Below, one piece after another: positions 1 through 8,979 of a stretch of DNA of 30,341 nucleotides. The stretch is taken from contig DATNMW010000223.1 of assembly GCA_035602155.1 (NCBI GenBank), forward strand, positions 1 to 30,341, written 5' to 3'. This stretch comes from Bog-159 sp035602155 (lineage in GTDB: Bacteria; Acidobacteriota; Terriglobia; Bryobacterales; Bryobacteraceae). Position 1 is the stretch's first letter. Every line of letters begins with the position of its first letter. The position numbers and the translations under genes are program-made. The notes under the pieces were generated by a model. It searched no databases, was not told the DNA's origin, and worked only from the letters and a program-made list of their open reading frames with translations.

Positions 1-2012
1 CAAGACGCCTCGCTGGTTCCTGGGATATGAACCAAAGGACTTCGTCGGGCGCGAACGATATCTGGAGCGGCTGCGTGCGGCGCTGGTGGAACAGCCCGGG
101 GTGTTCCTGTTGTGCGGGGAACCGGGGTCGGGCAAGTCCACGTTGGCGCTGAAACTCGCTTGGAAATCGCAAGCGTCGTTTGATGCGGTGGTCTTCCAGA
201 CTTGCGGGCAGCGGTCGGCAGAGGAGATCGGCGTGGAATTGGCGTGGCGATTGAAGTTGGAGAATGTGCGGGCCGCGCCGCCGGAGGTGCAGTTGGAGGC
301 CGCGCAGAACTGGCTGCGGGAGCGGCTTTCGCTGCTGGTGCTGGATGACGTTTGGAACGACGACGTTGGGAAACTGCTGCCGGGGCCTCCGGTTTCCGTA
401 TTGGCTACTTCGCGTCGGCGGGACTGGCCGTGGGTGGAGTCGAGCGGTCGCGAATTGGTGGAGAGCTTGTTCGACAGAGGAGGCGGAGGCTTGCTTTCAG
501 ACGTATTTGGGCGACGGTGCCGTGGCGCGTTACCGTGTGGCGCTGATGGCGTTTGCGGAGCGCATGGAGCTTTTGCCGTTGGCGATCACCGTGGCCGCCG
601 CGATGCTGCGCGACAGCGCTGACCCTTTGGAGGAAGCGGCGGTTGGTCTGCGATTGGCCGACTTGCGGAGCGTGGCGGATCTGCTGCAGAAGGCTATTGA
701 TGCTCAGCCGGAGCGGGAGCGCGGGTTGTTGCAGGCTGCGGCGGTGTGTGCGCCAAGTGGGTTCTGGCTGCCCTTGGCTGGGCAGATCGCGGGTTTGGGC
801 GATGCGGATTTGCGTGCGGCGCGGGATCGGTTGGTGAATTCGTCGCTGCTGCGCCTGCTGGATCGCGACCGGCGCCGGTTTCAATTGCATGGGCTGCTCC
901 GGGAGCAGTTGCGGGTAGGCGCTCCGCTTGGGGATTTGGAGGAACGCCACGCTGCGGCTTTGGAGGGTATTTTAAAGGATTGGCAGAGGCGGTGGAAGGA
1001 TTGCCGGGAATGTCTGGATGAAGTGATCCCGGCGATGGAGCAGCTCTGGCGGAGCGGAGCCGCCGGGAGAATGGGTGCGCTCTCCTTCTGGGGCTATGCG
1101 GCTGGGAAAAGAATCGGCGAACTGGATGCCGCATCGCGCATTCTCCTCCACGGGGACCGCTTCTGGGCTGGCAGGCACGATGGCGAGGCGAAGCGCAGTC
1201 TCATGTGCAGCTACGGTAATCAAGCGTTGATAATGGAGGACTGGGGGCGGCTGGAAGAGGCCATGGCGCTGCATCAGAAGAGCGAGGCGCTGTGCCTCGA
1301 ATTGGGCGACAAGAATGGTTTGCAAACCGGTTACGGCAACCAGGCGCTGATACTCTATGCCTGGGGACGGCTGGAAGAGGCCATGGACCTGCACGAGAGG
1401 GAGAAGGCGCTGTGCCTGGAGTTGGGCAACAAGGATGGTCTACAGCGCAGTTATGGCAACCAGGCGGTGATCCTCCAGGCTTGGGGGCGGCCCGAAGAAG
1501 CCATGGCGCTGCTTGAGAAGCAGGAGGCCCTGTGCCTGGAAGTGGGCAACAAGCATGCTCTCCAGCACAGTTACGCCAACCAGGCGGGGATACTTCGCGC
1601 CCAGGGCCAGCTGGAAGAGGCCATTGCACTCCTCAAGAAGCAAGAGGCGCTGTGCCTGGAACTGGGCAACAAGGATGGCTTGCAGGCCGGTTACGGGAAC
1701 CAGGCCTTGATTCTCCGGGCCCGGGGGCTGCTGGACGAGGCCATGGCGCTCCTCAAGAAGAAGGAGGCGCTATGCCTGGAGTTGGGCCTGCGGCGTGATC
1801 TCGGATACTGCTACTGGAACTGGGGACTGCTGGCGCGCGCGCAGGGCGATCGGGCCACTGAACGGGAGAAGCTTCAGGCGGCTCTCGATATTTTCACGGA
1901 ATTGAAGATGCCGCGGGAACGCGACGAAGTAGCGGCCGAACTGGCGAAGACGGCGGAGGGTAATTCAACGCGAAGAGTGGAAATTCTCGGCGAGCAGTCC
2001 CTCGATGGTTGA
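1..2012 (+). pseudogene. NB-ARC/TPR (NLR-like) ATPase, 5'-truncated by window, frameshifted
   Basis: An STAND-type signalling ATPase whose N-terminal effector lies outside the window. The frame is open from base 2 and begins with the FVGRE motif that precedes NB-ARC domains. It then shows the P-loop GEPGSGKST (near 122-148), the Walker B/kinase-2 motif LLVLDDVW, and the LATSRR sensor motif. At about 468-471 the reading frame must shift by one extra base (frame 2 to frame 3) to reach STEEAEACF and the GLPL-type motif LLPLAI; the rest of the protein runs in frame 3 to the TGA at 2010-2012. The C-terminal half is a TPR ligand-sensing region of five near-identical 40-residue units plus a divergent sixth (about 1200-1880). 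Such proteins act in signalling or anti-phage defence in bacteria; the role here is inferred. Seen: domain motifs and the shift. Uncertain: whether the shift is a real mutation or a sequence error. The 3' end overlaps the opposite-strand thioredoxin gene by 48 bp. Confidence 0.85.
1200..1800 (+). repeat. Five 120-bp tandem TPR-coding repeats
   Basis: Exact 120-bp periodicity: GAAGAGGCCATGG-like segments recur near 1254, 1374, 1494, 1614 and 1734, each encoding a 40-residue TPR with consensus YGNQAxIL and EALCLELGNK. The DNA-level similarity of units suggests recent unit duplication or gene conversion. They are coding repeats, not spacers of an array. Confidence 0.9.
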
Positions 2013-3191
2013 GGTAACCTCGCGCTCGGCCTCCGCGCGCAACTCGCCGCTGGCGTGGCCGGGGAAACCGGCGTGCACGGCGCGGACGCGTCCGTCGCGG
2101 CCTAGAATGAATGTGGTCGGCCAGCAGTTCAGATTGACTCCCTGCGGCAACTTGGCGTTCAACTCGCTTGGTTCGCCCGCGAGCAGCAGGGTGTACTCGA
2201 TGCCGTACTGGGCGATGAAGGCCCGCAGCCGCGTGGGATTCTTCAACTGCTCGGCCTCTTCGAACGACAGCGCCACGATTTGCAGACCTTCGCCGTGGTA
2301 TTTGCGGTAAAGCGCCGCCAGGAAGGGCGCCTCGTCGTGGCAGTTCGGACACCAGCTTCCCATGATACTTACGATCACGACTTTGCCCTCGAAACGCGGA
2401 TCGTCGTTCGAAACCAGGTGTCCGTTCAAGTCGGGGAAGCTGAAGCGGAACGGCTCGGCCGGATCCTTGACGGTGGTGTGGCGCGATGGGTCCGTCGGCT
2501 CGGCCAGACCCTTGGCGCGCGCCATGGCGGGGCGTGTAGCGACCAGATCGTTCTTGCCTCGGCCATCGGCCAGAGTCACGGCCAGGGTTCCATCTACGGC
2601 GGGCGTCAACATCAGCAGCGCCGGACGGGCGCCGGAGAAATGGCTGAGCACAAATTTGCCATCGCGGTAGCTGCCGGTGAGCGCTCCGGTATCGCCATCC
2701 ACGCGCAGGATGGCCGCCGAGACGTCCGCGCCGGATTGCCGCACGATCAAGCGCCAGGCGGATTCGCCTTTGGGGCTCTTGACCGCGATCTCCCAAAGAC
2801 CGGCGATCGATGGCGCGGCGGCGTCAGGCTGGGGTTGCGCGACGTAAGGCTTGGCTTTGAATGGGTAGCTCCTGCGGACGGATGCGTATTCACCCTGCAG
2901 CACTCCGTCCTTCAGGGTAGCGTGCAACTCGGTCGCGTAGTGCGCGAAGTTCAGAACCAACGTCCCGTTTTCCAGATGGCCGCTGGTGGAGGGGACTTTG
3001 TCGTCGCCATTGAAGAAGCAGCCCTGGATGGTGGATCCGTCGCCGGAGAACTCCATGCGAAATGGGATCTCAAGGTCGTTGACGGTGACGGTTGCGCTCC
3101 ACAGGCCGGATATCGATTGCGCCATGGCGGCTTGCGCGAACACGAAAACAGCGAGGATAGGGAATCCAGAGCGAGTCTTGGGGGACGTCAT
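1965..3191 (-). CDS. Secreted TlpA-like thioredoxin-fold protein
   Basis: A 408-residue exported thiol-disulfide protein. I start it at the ATG at 3191 because residues 1-23 from there form a signal peptide (basic start, hydrophobic core, cleavage after AMA near 23); the longer ORF start at 3260 would bury it. Residues about 25-225 hold two beta-rich GLW-type repeats of unknown function. Residues about 248-400 are a TlpA/AhpC-TSA-like thioredoxin domain with the redox motif WCPNC at 280-284 and the cis-Pro segment CWPTTFIL. TlpA-type proteins reduce disulfides in periplasmic or outer-envelope partners, for example in cytochrome c maturation; the partner is not shown here. No operon neighbour on this strand; no clear Shine-Dalgarno. 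The gene's 3' end overlaps the NB-ARC gene convergently. Confidence 0.85.
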   Translation of the reverse strand: MTSPKTRSGFPILAVFVFAQAAMAQSISGLWSATVTVNDLEIPFRMEFSGDGSTIQGCFFNGDDKVPSTSGHLENGTLVLNFAHYATELHATLKDGVLQGEYASVRRSYPFKAKPYVAQPQPDAAAPSIAGLWEIAVKSPKGESAWRLIVRQSGADVSAAILRVDGDTGALTGSYRDGKFVLSHFSGARPALLMLTPAVDGTLAVTLADGRGKNDLVATRPAMARAKGLAEPTDPSRHTTVKDPAEPFRFSFPDLNGHLVSNDDPRFEGKVVIVSIMGSWCPNCHDEAPFLAALYRKYHGEGLQIVALSFEEAEQLKNPTRLRAFIAQYGIEYTLLLAGEPSELNAKLPQGVNLNCWPTTFILGRDGRVRAVHAGFPGHASGELRAEAEREVTSTIEGLLAENFHSSR

Positions 3192-3232
3192 TACAAGTAA
3201 GTATATAGATTTTGGGGACAATCGGCAAATTC

Positions 3233-3514
3233 TTAGCGAGGGTCCTTCCAGTTCCACCATTTCAGAAGCTCGGGGTCATGCGTGGCCTCAGACGCGAAAT
3301 AGACCGCGCACCGGAATACGTACAGAACGCAGCGGTCCACGTGGTGGCCCACATGGTGGCAGAGTTCGGCGTAGAGGGACTCCGGATTGCGGCCTCGCAG
3401 TTCCGCCACTTCCCGGATGCCCAGGCGATTGAGGTCCGCCGCGATGGACGGCCCAACTCCGGGAATGCGCAACAGATCTACGGGCCGGGAGGCTTGCCTT
3501 ACTTGTCGGACCAT
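3233..3514 (-). CDS. Cdd1-like helix-hairpin-helix protein
   Basis: A 93-residue protein matching the 'pathogenicity locus' Cdd1 family: a helix-hairpin-helix segment IPGVGPSIAADLNRLGI, then LYAELCHHVGHHVDRCVLYVFRCAVYFAS and the typical C-terminal KWWNWKD. HhH motifs usually contact DNA non-specifically, but the role of this family is not known. Its start overlaps the end of the upstream VOC gene by 16 nt, so the two are probably co-translated. Confidence 0.8.
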   Translation of the reverse strand: MVRQVRQASRPVDLLRIPGVGPSIAADLNRLGIREVAELRGRNPESLYAELCHHVGHHVDRCVLYVFRCAVYFASEATHDPELLKWWNWKDPR

Positions 3515-3852
3515 ACGGATAGCTCATTGCCGGCCGGATCGGTGAAGTGAAACCGCCGCCCGCCGGGAAAGGAAAAGATCTCCTTGACGATCGCGCCGCC
3601 GGCCGCCGCGACCTTTGTTTGCATGCCGGCGAGGTCGGCTGAATAGAGCACGACCAGCGGCCCTCCGGCTGTGACCGTATCCTTTTTATAGAACCCGCCC
3701 GCGAGGCGGCCGTCTTCGAAGCTGGTATAGTCCGGGCCGTAATCGGCAAATTTCCAGCCGAAGAGGCCGGTATAGAAAGCCTTCGTCTTGGCGATATCCA
3801 GGGCGGGGAACTCGATGTAGTCTACCCGGCCTTCGTTCTGAGATGTATCCAT
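3499..3852 (-). CDS. VOC (glyoxalase/bleomycin-resistance) family protein
   Basis: A 117-residue single-domain protein of the vicinal oxygen chelate superfamily. It has two beta-alpha-beta-beta-beta halves: VDYIEFPALDIAKTKAFYTG starts the first and PLVVLYSADLAGM the second, ending with FHFTDPAGNELSVW, the usual last strand with its acidic metal ligand. Substrate cannot be told from sequence; small VOC proteins act as lyases, dioxygenases or resistance binders. The ATG at 3852 is used because the longer ORF (to 4359) runs antisense through the regulator gene. It is first in a two-gene operon with the Cdd1-like gene and lies divergent from the WYL regulator, 52 bp apart, so that regulator is the likely controller. 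Confidence 0.85.
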   Translation of the reverse strand: MDTSQNEGRVDYIEFPALDIAKTKAFYTGLFGWKFADYGPDYTSFEDGRLAGGFYKKDTVTAGGPLVVLYSADLAGMQTKVAAAGGAIVKEIFSFPGGRRFHFTDPAGNELSVWSDK

Positions 3853-3873
3853 GAGTCGAGTATGCCGCAGGCC

Positions 3874-3895
3874 TCCTGACAGCGTTGTGTCAGGA
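3874..3895. promoter_or_regulatory. Operator-like palindrome between VOC and YafY-type genes
   Basis: Perfect inverted repeat TCCTGACA-N6-TGTCAGGA, centred in the 52-bp gap between the divergent start codons at 3852 and 3905. Its size and place fit a dimeric HTH regulator controlling both genes. That the adjacent WYL regulator binds it is inference. Confidence 0.65.
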
Positions 3896-3904
3896 TAGTT
3901 TAAG

Positions 3905-4582
3905 ATGCGGCGCGCCGATCGTCTATTCCGGATCGTCCAACACTTGCGGGGGCGGCGCCTAACCACTGCGGCGCAGCTTGCGGGGTGGCTGGAAGTATCC
4001 GAACGGACGGTGTACCGGGACATTCGCGATCTTTCCATTTCAGGCGTCCCCGTGGAGGGCGAGGCGGGCGTGGGATACCGGCTGCGGCCGGGATTCGATC
4101 TGCCGGCGATCATGTTCACTATGGATGAAGTGGAGGCGCTGGTGGCGGGCGCGCGCATGATGGAAGCGTGGGGCGGGCCTGATTTGGGACGCCACGCGCG
4201 GTCGGCGCTCGCCAAAATCGCACTGGCGTTGCCGGCGGCCCGGCGGGATGAGATTGAGCGCACCAGGCTGTTCGCTCCTGGATTTCTGGTGCCGAAGGGC
4301 GCGGCTGCCGGGCTGGAGACGGTGCGCCAGGCGATCTTGCAGCGCCGCAAGCTGCACATCGAATACGTGGATGGGGGGAATCGCGCGTCCGCCCGGACGC
4401 TGGTTCCGCTGGCGCTTAATTTTTGGGGTATGACGTGGTCGGTAGCGGCGTGGTGCGAGTCGCGGGAAGATTTCCGGGTTTTTCGGCTGGATCGAATGCG
4501 GAGTCTGCAAATGGGTAACGAGAAATTCGATGAAGTCCCCGGCCGGACGCTTGAGGATTTTGTCGAGAGCGTCGGCCGGTAG
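3905..4582 (+). CDS. YafY-family HTH/WYL transcriptional regulator
   Basis: A 225-residue DNA-binding regulator. Residues about 1-60 are an HTH_11 winged helix with LTTAAQLAGWLEVSERTVYR and the wing GYRLRPG. A linker helix region (MDEVEALVAGARMM) follows, then a WYL domain from about 135 (IEYVDGG, LVPLALNFWGMTWSVAAWC, FRVFRLDRM). In this copy the WYL triad region reads W-S-V. WYL domains sense small ligands or nucleic acids. The ATG at 3905 gives the standard MRRADRLFRIVQHLR start. The divergent VOC gene and the palindrome between them suggest local autoregulation. Confidence 0.88.
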   Translation: MRRADRLFRIVQHLRGRRLTTAAQLAGWLEVSERTVYRDIRDLSISGVPVEGEAGVGYRLRPGFDLPAIMFTMDEVEALVAGARMMEAWGGPDLGRHARSALAKIALALPAARRDEIERTRLFAPGFLVPKGAAAGLETVRQAILQRRKLHIEYVDGGNRASARTLVPLALNFWGMTWSVAAWCESREDFRVFRLDRMRSLQMGNEKFDEVPGRTLEDFVESVGR

Positions 4583-4604
4583 GGGGCACGATAGCCGCAT
4601 TCCG

Positions 4605-6317
4605 CTAGTTGACCGTGAAGTCCGTGGCGCTCTCGACCGATCCTCCCTTGGTCGCGATTACGATGTGCCCGGTGACTGCCCCCGTCGGCACGTCGGCCGT
4701 TACCTGGGTGTCGGAATTCACCGTGACGATAGTGGCAGCCACTCCGCCAAACGTCACCCTGGTGGCCTGCGTGAGTCCGGTTCCAGTTAGCACGACTGGA
4801 GTTCCCACCGGACCACTGGCCGGACTGAAGCTGGGGAATGTTGGCGTGACGAGGAATGCAGTGTTACTGGTAAGCGTGTTCGCGCCCGTGGTAACGGTCA
4901 CGGATCCGGTAAGGGCTCCGGCGGGAACCGTGGCGCTGATGAAGGTGCTTTCGTGAGTGGAAGAAGCCGCTGCCACTCCGTCGAACTTCACCACCGAAGA
5001 ACTGCTGAATCCTTGGCCAAGAATCCAGATATCGGCGCCTTGTTTGCCCGTTCTGGGTGTCAGGCTCACGAATGGGTGCAGGCCCACCAGGCTGAAGATA
5101 GTGCCACAATTTCCGCCGCAGTCGAGAATTGTCCCGCCAAAGCGGGTTGATCCGTAGAGGTTCCCATTGGTGCCCTGAACCAGCCCGGCAAAAGGCCACT
5201 GGCCGTCCGGACAACCGTTGGCGCCTTCTCCGCACCCCGTACCGGTAAAACTGTAAAGCGTCGTCAGCGTACCATCCGGGGTGATTTCGAAGACTGTCCC
5301 ATTGAAATTGTCTCCGCCTTCCTGGGTTGTCCCGTAGAAGTTCCCACTGGGGGCCTGGACGAGGCTGCCCCAGGGGTCTGCGCCGTCCGAACAGTTCGTT
5401 TGCGAGCAGAAGTTGTACAGCGTCGTCAGCGTGCCGGCCGGGGTCACACTGAAGACCGTCCCGTAGCTGTGGGCCCCCCCACCCACCGTTGTCCCGTAGA
5501 AGTCCCCATTGGCTGCCTGGATCAGCGCCGCGGCGGGGCCTGCGCCTTCTATATTCGTGCAACTGTTTGCAGCGCAGAAGCTGTGTAGCGTGGTCAGCGC
5601 GCCGCCCGGCGTGATTTTGAAGAAGGTGCCGTCGTTGGTGGGCCCGCCGGTCGAGGTTGTCCCGTAGAGGTCCCCGTTGGTGGCCAGGATCAGCGACGCC
5701 AGGGGTAGAGAGCCGTCCGCACACCCCGGTTGGGAGCAGAAGTTGTATAGCGTCGTCAGCGCGCCGCCGGGGGTGATTTTGAAGAGGGTGCCGGCGTTGG
5801 CTGGCCCGCCATACGGCGTTGTCCCGTAGAGGTCCCCATTGGTGGCCTGGACTAGCCCCGCGCTGGGCGAGTTGCCGTCCGGGCAACCGCTTAGGGAGCA
5901 GAAGCTCCATAGCGTTGTCAGCGTGCCGCTTGGGGTGATACTGAAGACGGTTCCATAGCTGTTGGCGCCTCCGCTAGTGGTTGTCCCGTAGAAGTCCCCA
6001 TTGGTGGCCTGAGCGAGCGCCCCATTGGAGGGGGTTGCGCCGTCCGAGCACGTGAAAGAGTTGGCGCAAAAGCTGTACAGGGTAGTCAGCGTGCCACTCG
6101 GGGTCATTTTGAAAACCGTCCCAATGCCGAAGTTGGCCCCGCCAGTGTTGGTTGTCCCGTAGAGGTCCCCATTGGTGGCCTGTACCAGCGCTGCGAACGG
6201 ATATTCGCCGTCGGCGCCATCGAAGCTGAATAGCGAGGTGAACGTCTGCGCGGGCAAAGCGGCCGCAGTCGCCGCACAGAGCAGAACAACCCAGGTCATA
6301 ACGCGTATCGTTTTCAT
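4605..6317 (-). CDS. Secreted GloVer-repeat protein with C-terminal IPT/TIG domains
   Basis: A 570-residue exported protein. The ATG at 6317 is chosen over the upstream 6344 start because AAGGAG lies 9 nt before it and a signal peptide follows at once (MKTIRVMTWVVLLCAATAAA). Residues about 30-400 hold seven GloVer-type units, each with NGDLYGTT..GG, GTVFKITPSGTLTTLYSF and a Cys pair (FCSxxGCxDG) in most units. Two immunoglobulin-like IPT/TIG domains (VSLTPRTGKQGADIWILG and FPSFSPASGPVGTPVVLTG) end the protein. These are typical of large acidobacterial and verrucomicrobial envelope proteins; function is unknown, probably surface binding. It is divergent from the winged-helix/PD40 gene, with 146 bp between starts. 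Confidence 0.88.
   Translation of the reverse strand: MKTIRVMTWVVLLCAATAAALPAQTFTSLFSFDGADGEYPFAALVQATNGDLYGTTNTGGANFGIGTVFKMTPSGTLTTLYSFCANSFTCSDGATPSNGALAQATNGDFYGTTTSGGANSYGTVFSITPSGTLTTLWSFCSLSGCPDGNSPSAGLVQATNGDLYGTTPYGGPANAGTLFKITPGGALTTLYNFCSQPGCADGSLPLASLILATNGDLYGTTSTGGPTNDGTFFKITPGGALTTLHSFCAANSCTNIEGAGPAAALIQAANGDFYGTTVGGGAHSYGTVFSVTPAGTLTTLYNFCSQTNCSDGADPWGSLVQAPSGNFYGTTQEGGDNFNGTVFEITPDGTLTTLYSFTGTGCGEGANGCPDGQWPFAGLVQGTNGNLYGSTRFGGTILDCGGNCGTIFSLVGLHPFVSLTPRTGKQGADIWILGQGFSSSSVVKFDGVAAASSTHESTFISATVPAGALTGSVTVTTGANTLTSNTAFLVTPTFPSFSPASGPVGTPVVLTGTGLTQATRVTFGGVAATIVTVNSDTQVTADVPTGAVTGHIVIATKGGSVESATDFTVN
5140..6210 (-). repeat. GloVer-coding tandem DNA repeats
   Basis: Seven copies of a segment like GTCCCGTAGAGGTCCCCATT (plus strand) recur about every 160 bp, near 5145, 5330, 5490, 5658, 5820, 5982 and 6150. 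Each codes for the NGDLYGTT core. They are coding repeats. Confidence 0.85.
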
Positions 6318-6463
6318 TCGAATTGCTCCTTCATTTCCGCGCATGGGTGTACCAGCACTGGCACGCCTCGAACGCGCAGTGTAGAATCGATGAGGCGGCG
6401 GCCATTCCGCCGCCCCTCTTCCGGCTACCCGATCCAGTGTCGTCGGTTTGTGGCGGCAAGACC

Positions 6464-8770
6464 ATGCAAGAACTCGGAAAAACTCGGAAAAATTCGGAAA
6501 CGGCCAACCGGAAGCTGTTGTATGAGTTTGGTCCCTTCCGCGTCGATCCCCAAAAGCGCCTTCTGCTGCAGGATGGCCGGCCCGTGCCTCTGACCGGCAA
6601 GGCTTTGGATATCCTGCTGGCGCTGCTCGAATGCCATGGCGAGATCCTTACCAAGGACGAGCTGATCGGGCGCGTATGGCCGGATACGGTGGTGGAGGAA
6701 GGCAATCTCGGCCGTAATATTTCCAGCCTGCGGAAGGCGCTGGATGAGAGCCCCGACGAGCATCGTTACATCGTGACCCTGGCGCGCCGCGGATACCGTT
6801 TCGTGGCAGACGTGCGGGAGCGCTGGGAGGAGAACGGGATCGCGGCCGGTCCCGCCGAGGTCAAGCCATTCCCCGCGCCGGGTGTTGGCGCGCTGCCGCC
6901 GGCGAGCACGTCTCCCCGGCGTTGGCGCCGCTGGAGCATGGTTGCCCCGGTAACGCTGCTGGCCCTGCTGATCCTGTTTGGAGCGATCGTCTCGGCGCAT
7001 CGGTGGGCGCGTGGACGGGGCCGCCGCGCGCTGGAACCAGTCCCACGGCAGCTTACCGCGAATCCGACCGAAAACTGGGTAATGGGCGCCGGCATTTCCC
7101 CGGACGGCAAGTATCTGGCCTTCCTGGATCGGACCGGACTGTTCGTGCGATCGATCGATTCCGGGGAAACCCATCCGATTGCGCTGCCGCCCGAGTGGAT
7201 CCCCGGCAACATTACCGGGCTGCGATGGTTCCCGGATGGCGGTAAGCTGAGCGCCTGCGTGCGCACGTCCGCAGGCTACGGCATTTGGGCGATCACCGCA
7301 GTGGGACAAGCCGCGCCCCGACTCATCCAGCGTTCCGGTCTTTGGCCGGCCATCTCGCCGGACGGACGGTCCATCGCTTTTCAGAACGGCGATCCCGGGC
7401 TGCGTGGAAGCGATCTGTGGGTGGCCGGCATCCATGGCGAAGCGCCGCGAAAGCTGCTCGCCGCGGAAGACGGAGATATGGCGCTCAGCCCCGTCTGGTC
7501 GCCCGACGGCCGCTGGATCGCCTATCTGAAGGGTCGCGAAGACAAGACGCTGGGCGGGCAGTTCGACCGGACGGCGTCCATCGAAATGCGGCCGGCCAAC
7601 GGCGGGCCAGCCCGTACAGTTGTCTCTGGCGCGAGCTTGCCCCCATCGACGTTCCTATTTTGCATGCATGGCCGCGGTTGCCTGAGCTGGTCGCAGGACG
7701 GGCGCCTCTTCTTTCCGGCCAGCGACCGCGCCGGAACCCAACTGACACGCTTCGGATACAGCATCTGGGCAGTCCCGGTCGAGGTTCGCACCGGGGACAC
7801 CGCGGGCAAGCCTGTGCGGCTGGCGCAGTGGGCGGACTTCTATCCGAATTGCCTGACACTCACCGCGGACGGAAAGCGCCTTGTTTTCCTGAAAAGCCGC
7901 ATCCAGCTTGACGTGTATGTGGGCAAACTTGGCATCGATGGCGGCAGCCTGAGCCCGCCCCGCCGCTTGACGCTCGATAATCGGGGCCTCGGCAGCGCCC
8001 CCCATGGCTGGACGCGGGACAGCCGGGCCATCCTCTTTATTTCCGATCGCAACGGCAATGAGGAGGTGTTCAAGCAAGGCCCAAGTGAAAACCTGGCCCA
8101 AGCCGTGGTGCAACTTCCCGGATATGAGCAGCGCGATCCGTCGCCGAGTCCGGATGGCTCGTGGATTCTGTACCGCGACCGCGTCCATTCGGGATCGCAG
8201 CCGGATGCGGGGCCTCAGCGCCTGATGCGCTTGCCCGCCGCCGGCGGATCACCAGAGGTGGTGCTCGAGTTACCGGCTGCGGAGAGCTTCGACTATCGAT
8301 GTCCCCTAAAGACCGGCTCTTGCGTATTGAGCCAGAAACAAGGGCGGGATCTGCTGTTCTACGCGCTTGATCCGGTGCGCGGGAAAGGGAGCCGGCTGGG
8401 GAAGACCGACCGCTGGGCTCCCCGGATGCTTTCGTGGGCCTGGGATGTCTCACCGGATGGTTCGCGCCTGGCTGTGGTGGGTTCGGGCAATAATATACTG
8501 ACCTTAGCGAATGGCGTCTGGCATGAAGTCCCAGTCGCTGCGCGCTGGGAGCCGGACTACATAGCTTGGGCGGCGGATGGCGGGGGCTTCTTCGCGACCT
8601 CCTCCACGCTCGACTTGTTGCACGTCACAACAGCGGGCAAGGTGAATGTCCTGAGCCATAACGATCACGCCCAATGGCCTGCGGATCCCGTTCCGTCTCC
8701 GGATGGCAAGTACTTGGCGTTTCAGGCCCAGACCTACGATTTCAACGCGTGGATGATTGACAATCCGTAG
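6464..8770 (+). CDS. CadC-like winged-helix membrane protein with PD40 beta-propeller
   Basis: A 768-residue one-component sensor. Residues about 20-118 are an OmpR/ToxR-type winged helix (FGPFRVDPQKRLLLQDG, LTGKALDILLALLE, DELIGRVWPD, RYIVTLARRGYRFV). A Pro-rich linker leads to one membrane span at about 159-178, so the DNA-binding domain is cytoplasmic and the rest is outside. The exported part carries at least eight PD40/WD40-like blades marked by SPDGKYLAF, SPDGRSIAF, SPDGRWIAYL, SPDGSWILY and SPDGSRLAVV. The start is the ATG at 6464, just before the winged helix; the longer frame back to 6323 has no domain. Architecture resembles ToxR/CadC signalling with a TolB-like propeller as sensor; ligand and targets are unknown. 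The divergent GloVer gene is a natural candidate target. Confidence 0.88.
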   Translation: MQELGKTRKNSETANRKLLYEFGPFRVDPQKRLLLQDGRPVPLTGKALDILLALLECHGEILTKDELIGRVWPDTVVEEGNLGRNISSLRKALDESPDEHRYIVTLARRGYRFVADVRERWEENGIAAGPAEVKPFPAPGVGALPPASTSPRRWRRWSMVAPVTLLALLILFGAIVSAHRWARGRGRRALEPVPRQLTANPTENWVMGAGISPDGKYLAFLDRTGLFVRSIDSGETHPIALPPEWIPGNITGLRWFPDGGKLSACVRTSAGYGIWAITAVGQAAPRLIQRSGLWPAISPDGRSIAFQNGDPGLRGSDLWVAGIHGEAPRKLLAAEDGDMALSPVWSPDGRWIAYLKGREDKTLGGQFDRTASIEMRPANGGPARTVVSGASLPPSTFLFCMHGRGCLSWSQDGRLFFPASDRAGTQLTRFGYSIWAVPVEVRTGDTAGKPVRLAQWADFYPNCLTLTADGKRLVFLKSRIQLDVYVGKLGIDGGSLSPPRRLTLDNRGLGSAPHGWTRDSRAILFISDRNGNEEVFKQGPSENLAQAVVQLPGYEQRDPSPSPDGSWILYRDRVHSGSQPDAGPQRLMRLPAAGGSPEVVLELPAAESFDYRCPLKTGSCVLSQKQGRDLLFYALDPVRGKGSRLGKTDRWAPRMLSWAWDVSPDGSRLAVVGSGNNILTLANGVWHEVPVAARWEPDYIAWAADGGGFFATSSTLDLLHVTTAGKVNVLSHNDHAQWPADPVPSPDGKYLAFQAQTYDFNAWMIDNP

Positions 8771-8979
8771 CGAATGAGGTAACTGGAAGGCGCGGGTCGA
8801 CCCGGGCGCTGGTCCCGCCGGCCCTCAACTTAATGATCATCTGCCCCACGTAACTTTCGACCGGATCCGCGCCCTGGTGGGTTTCCCCATCGGGGCTGCC
8901 GCCGCGCTGGCCGCGTGACAAAACCCTTCAGCCGGCGTAAGGTCGGCCTTGGTACGATGAAGGCACCGGAGATATTCTT
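8771..8979. other. Intergenic stretch, nothing recognised
   Basis: No supported gene, RNA or strong terminator. A GC-rich dyad (GGGTCGACCC near 8804) lies after the PD40 gene but lacks a T-tract. Confidence 0.5.

Noticed and set aside
1201..1629. Minus-strand frames with repeated peptides in the TPR region
   Set aside because: Shadows of the 120-bp coding repeats of the NB-ARC/TPR gene.
3499..4359. 286-residue minus frame covering the WYL gene
   Set aside because: Only its last 117 residues are a VOC domain; the rest is antisense to the regulator.
5140..6210. Regularly spaced repeats resembling a CRISPR array
   Set aside because: Units and spacers are all in one coding frame and encode GloVer motifs; no cas genes.
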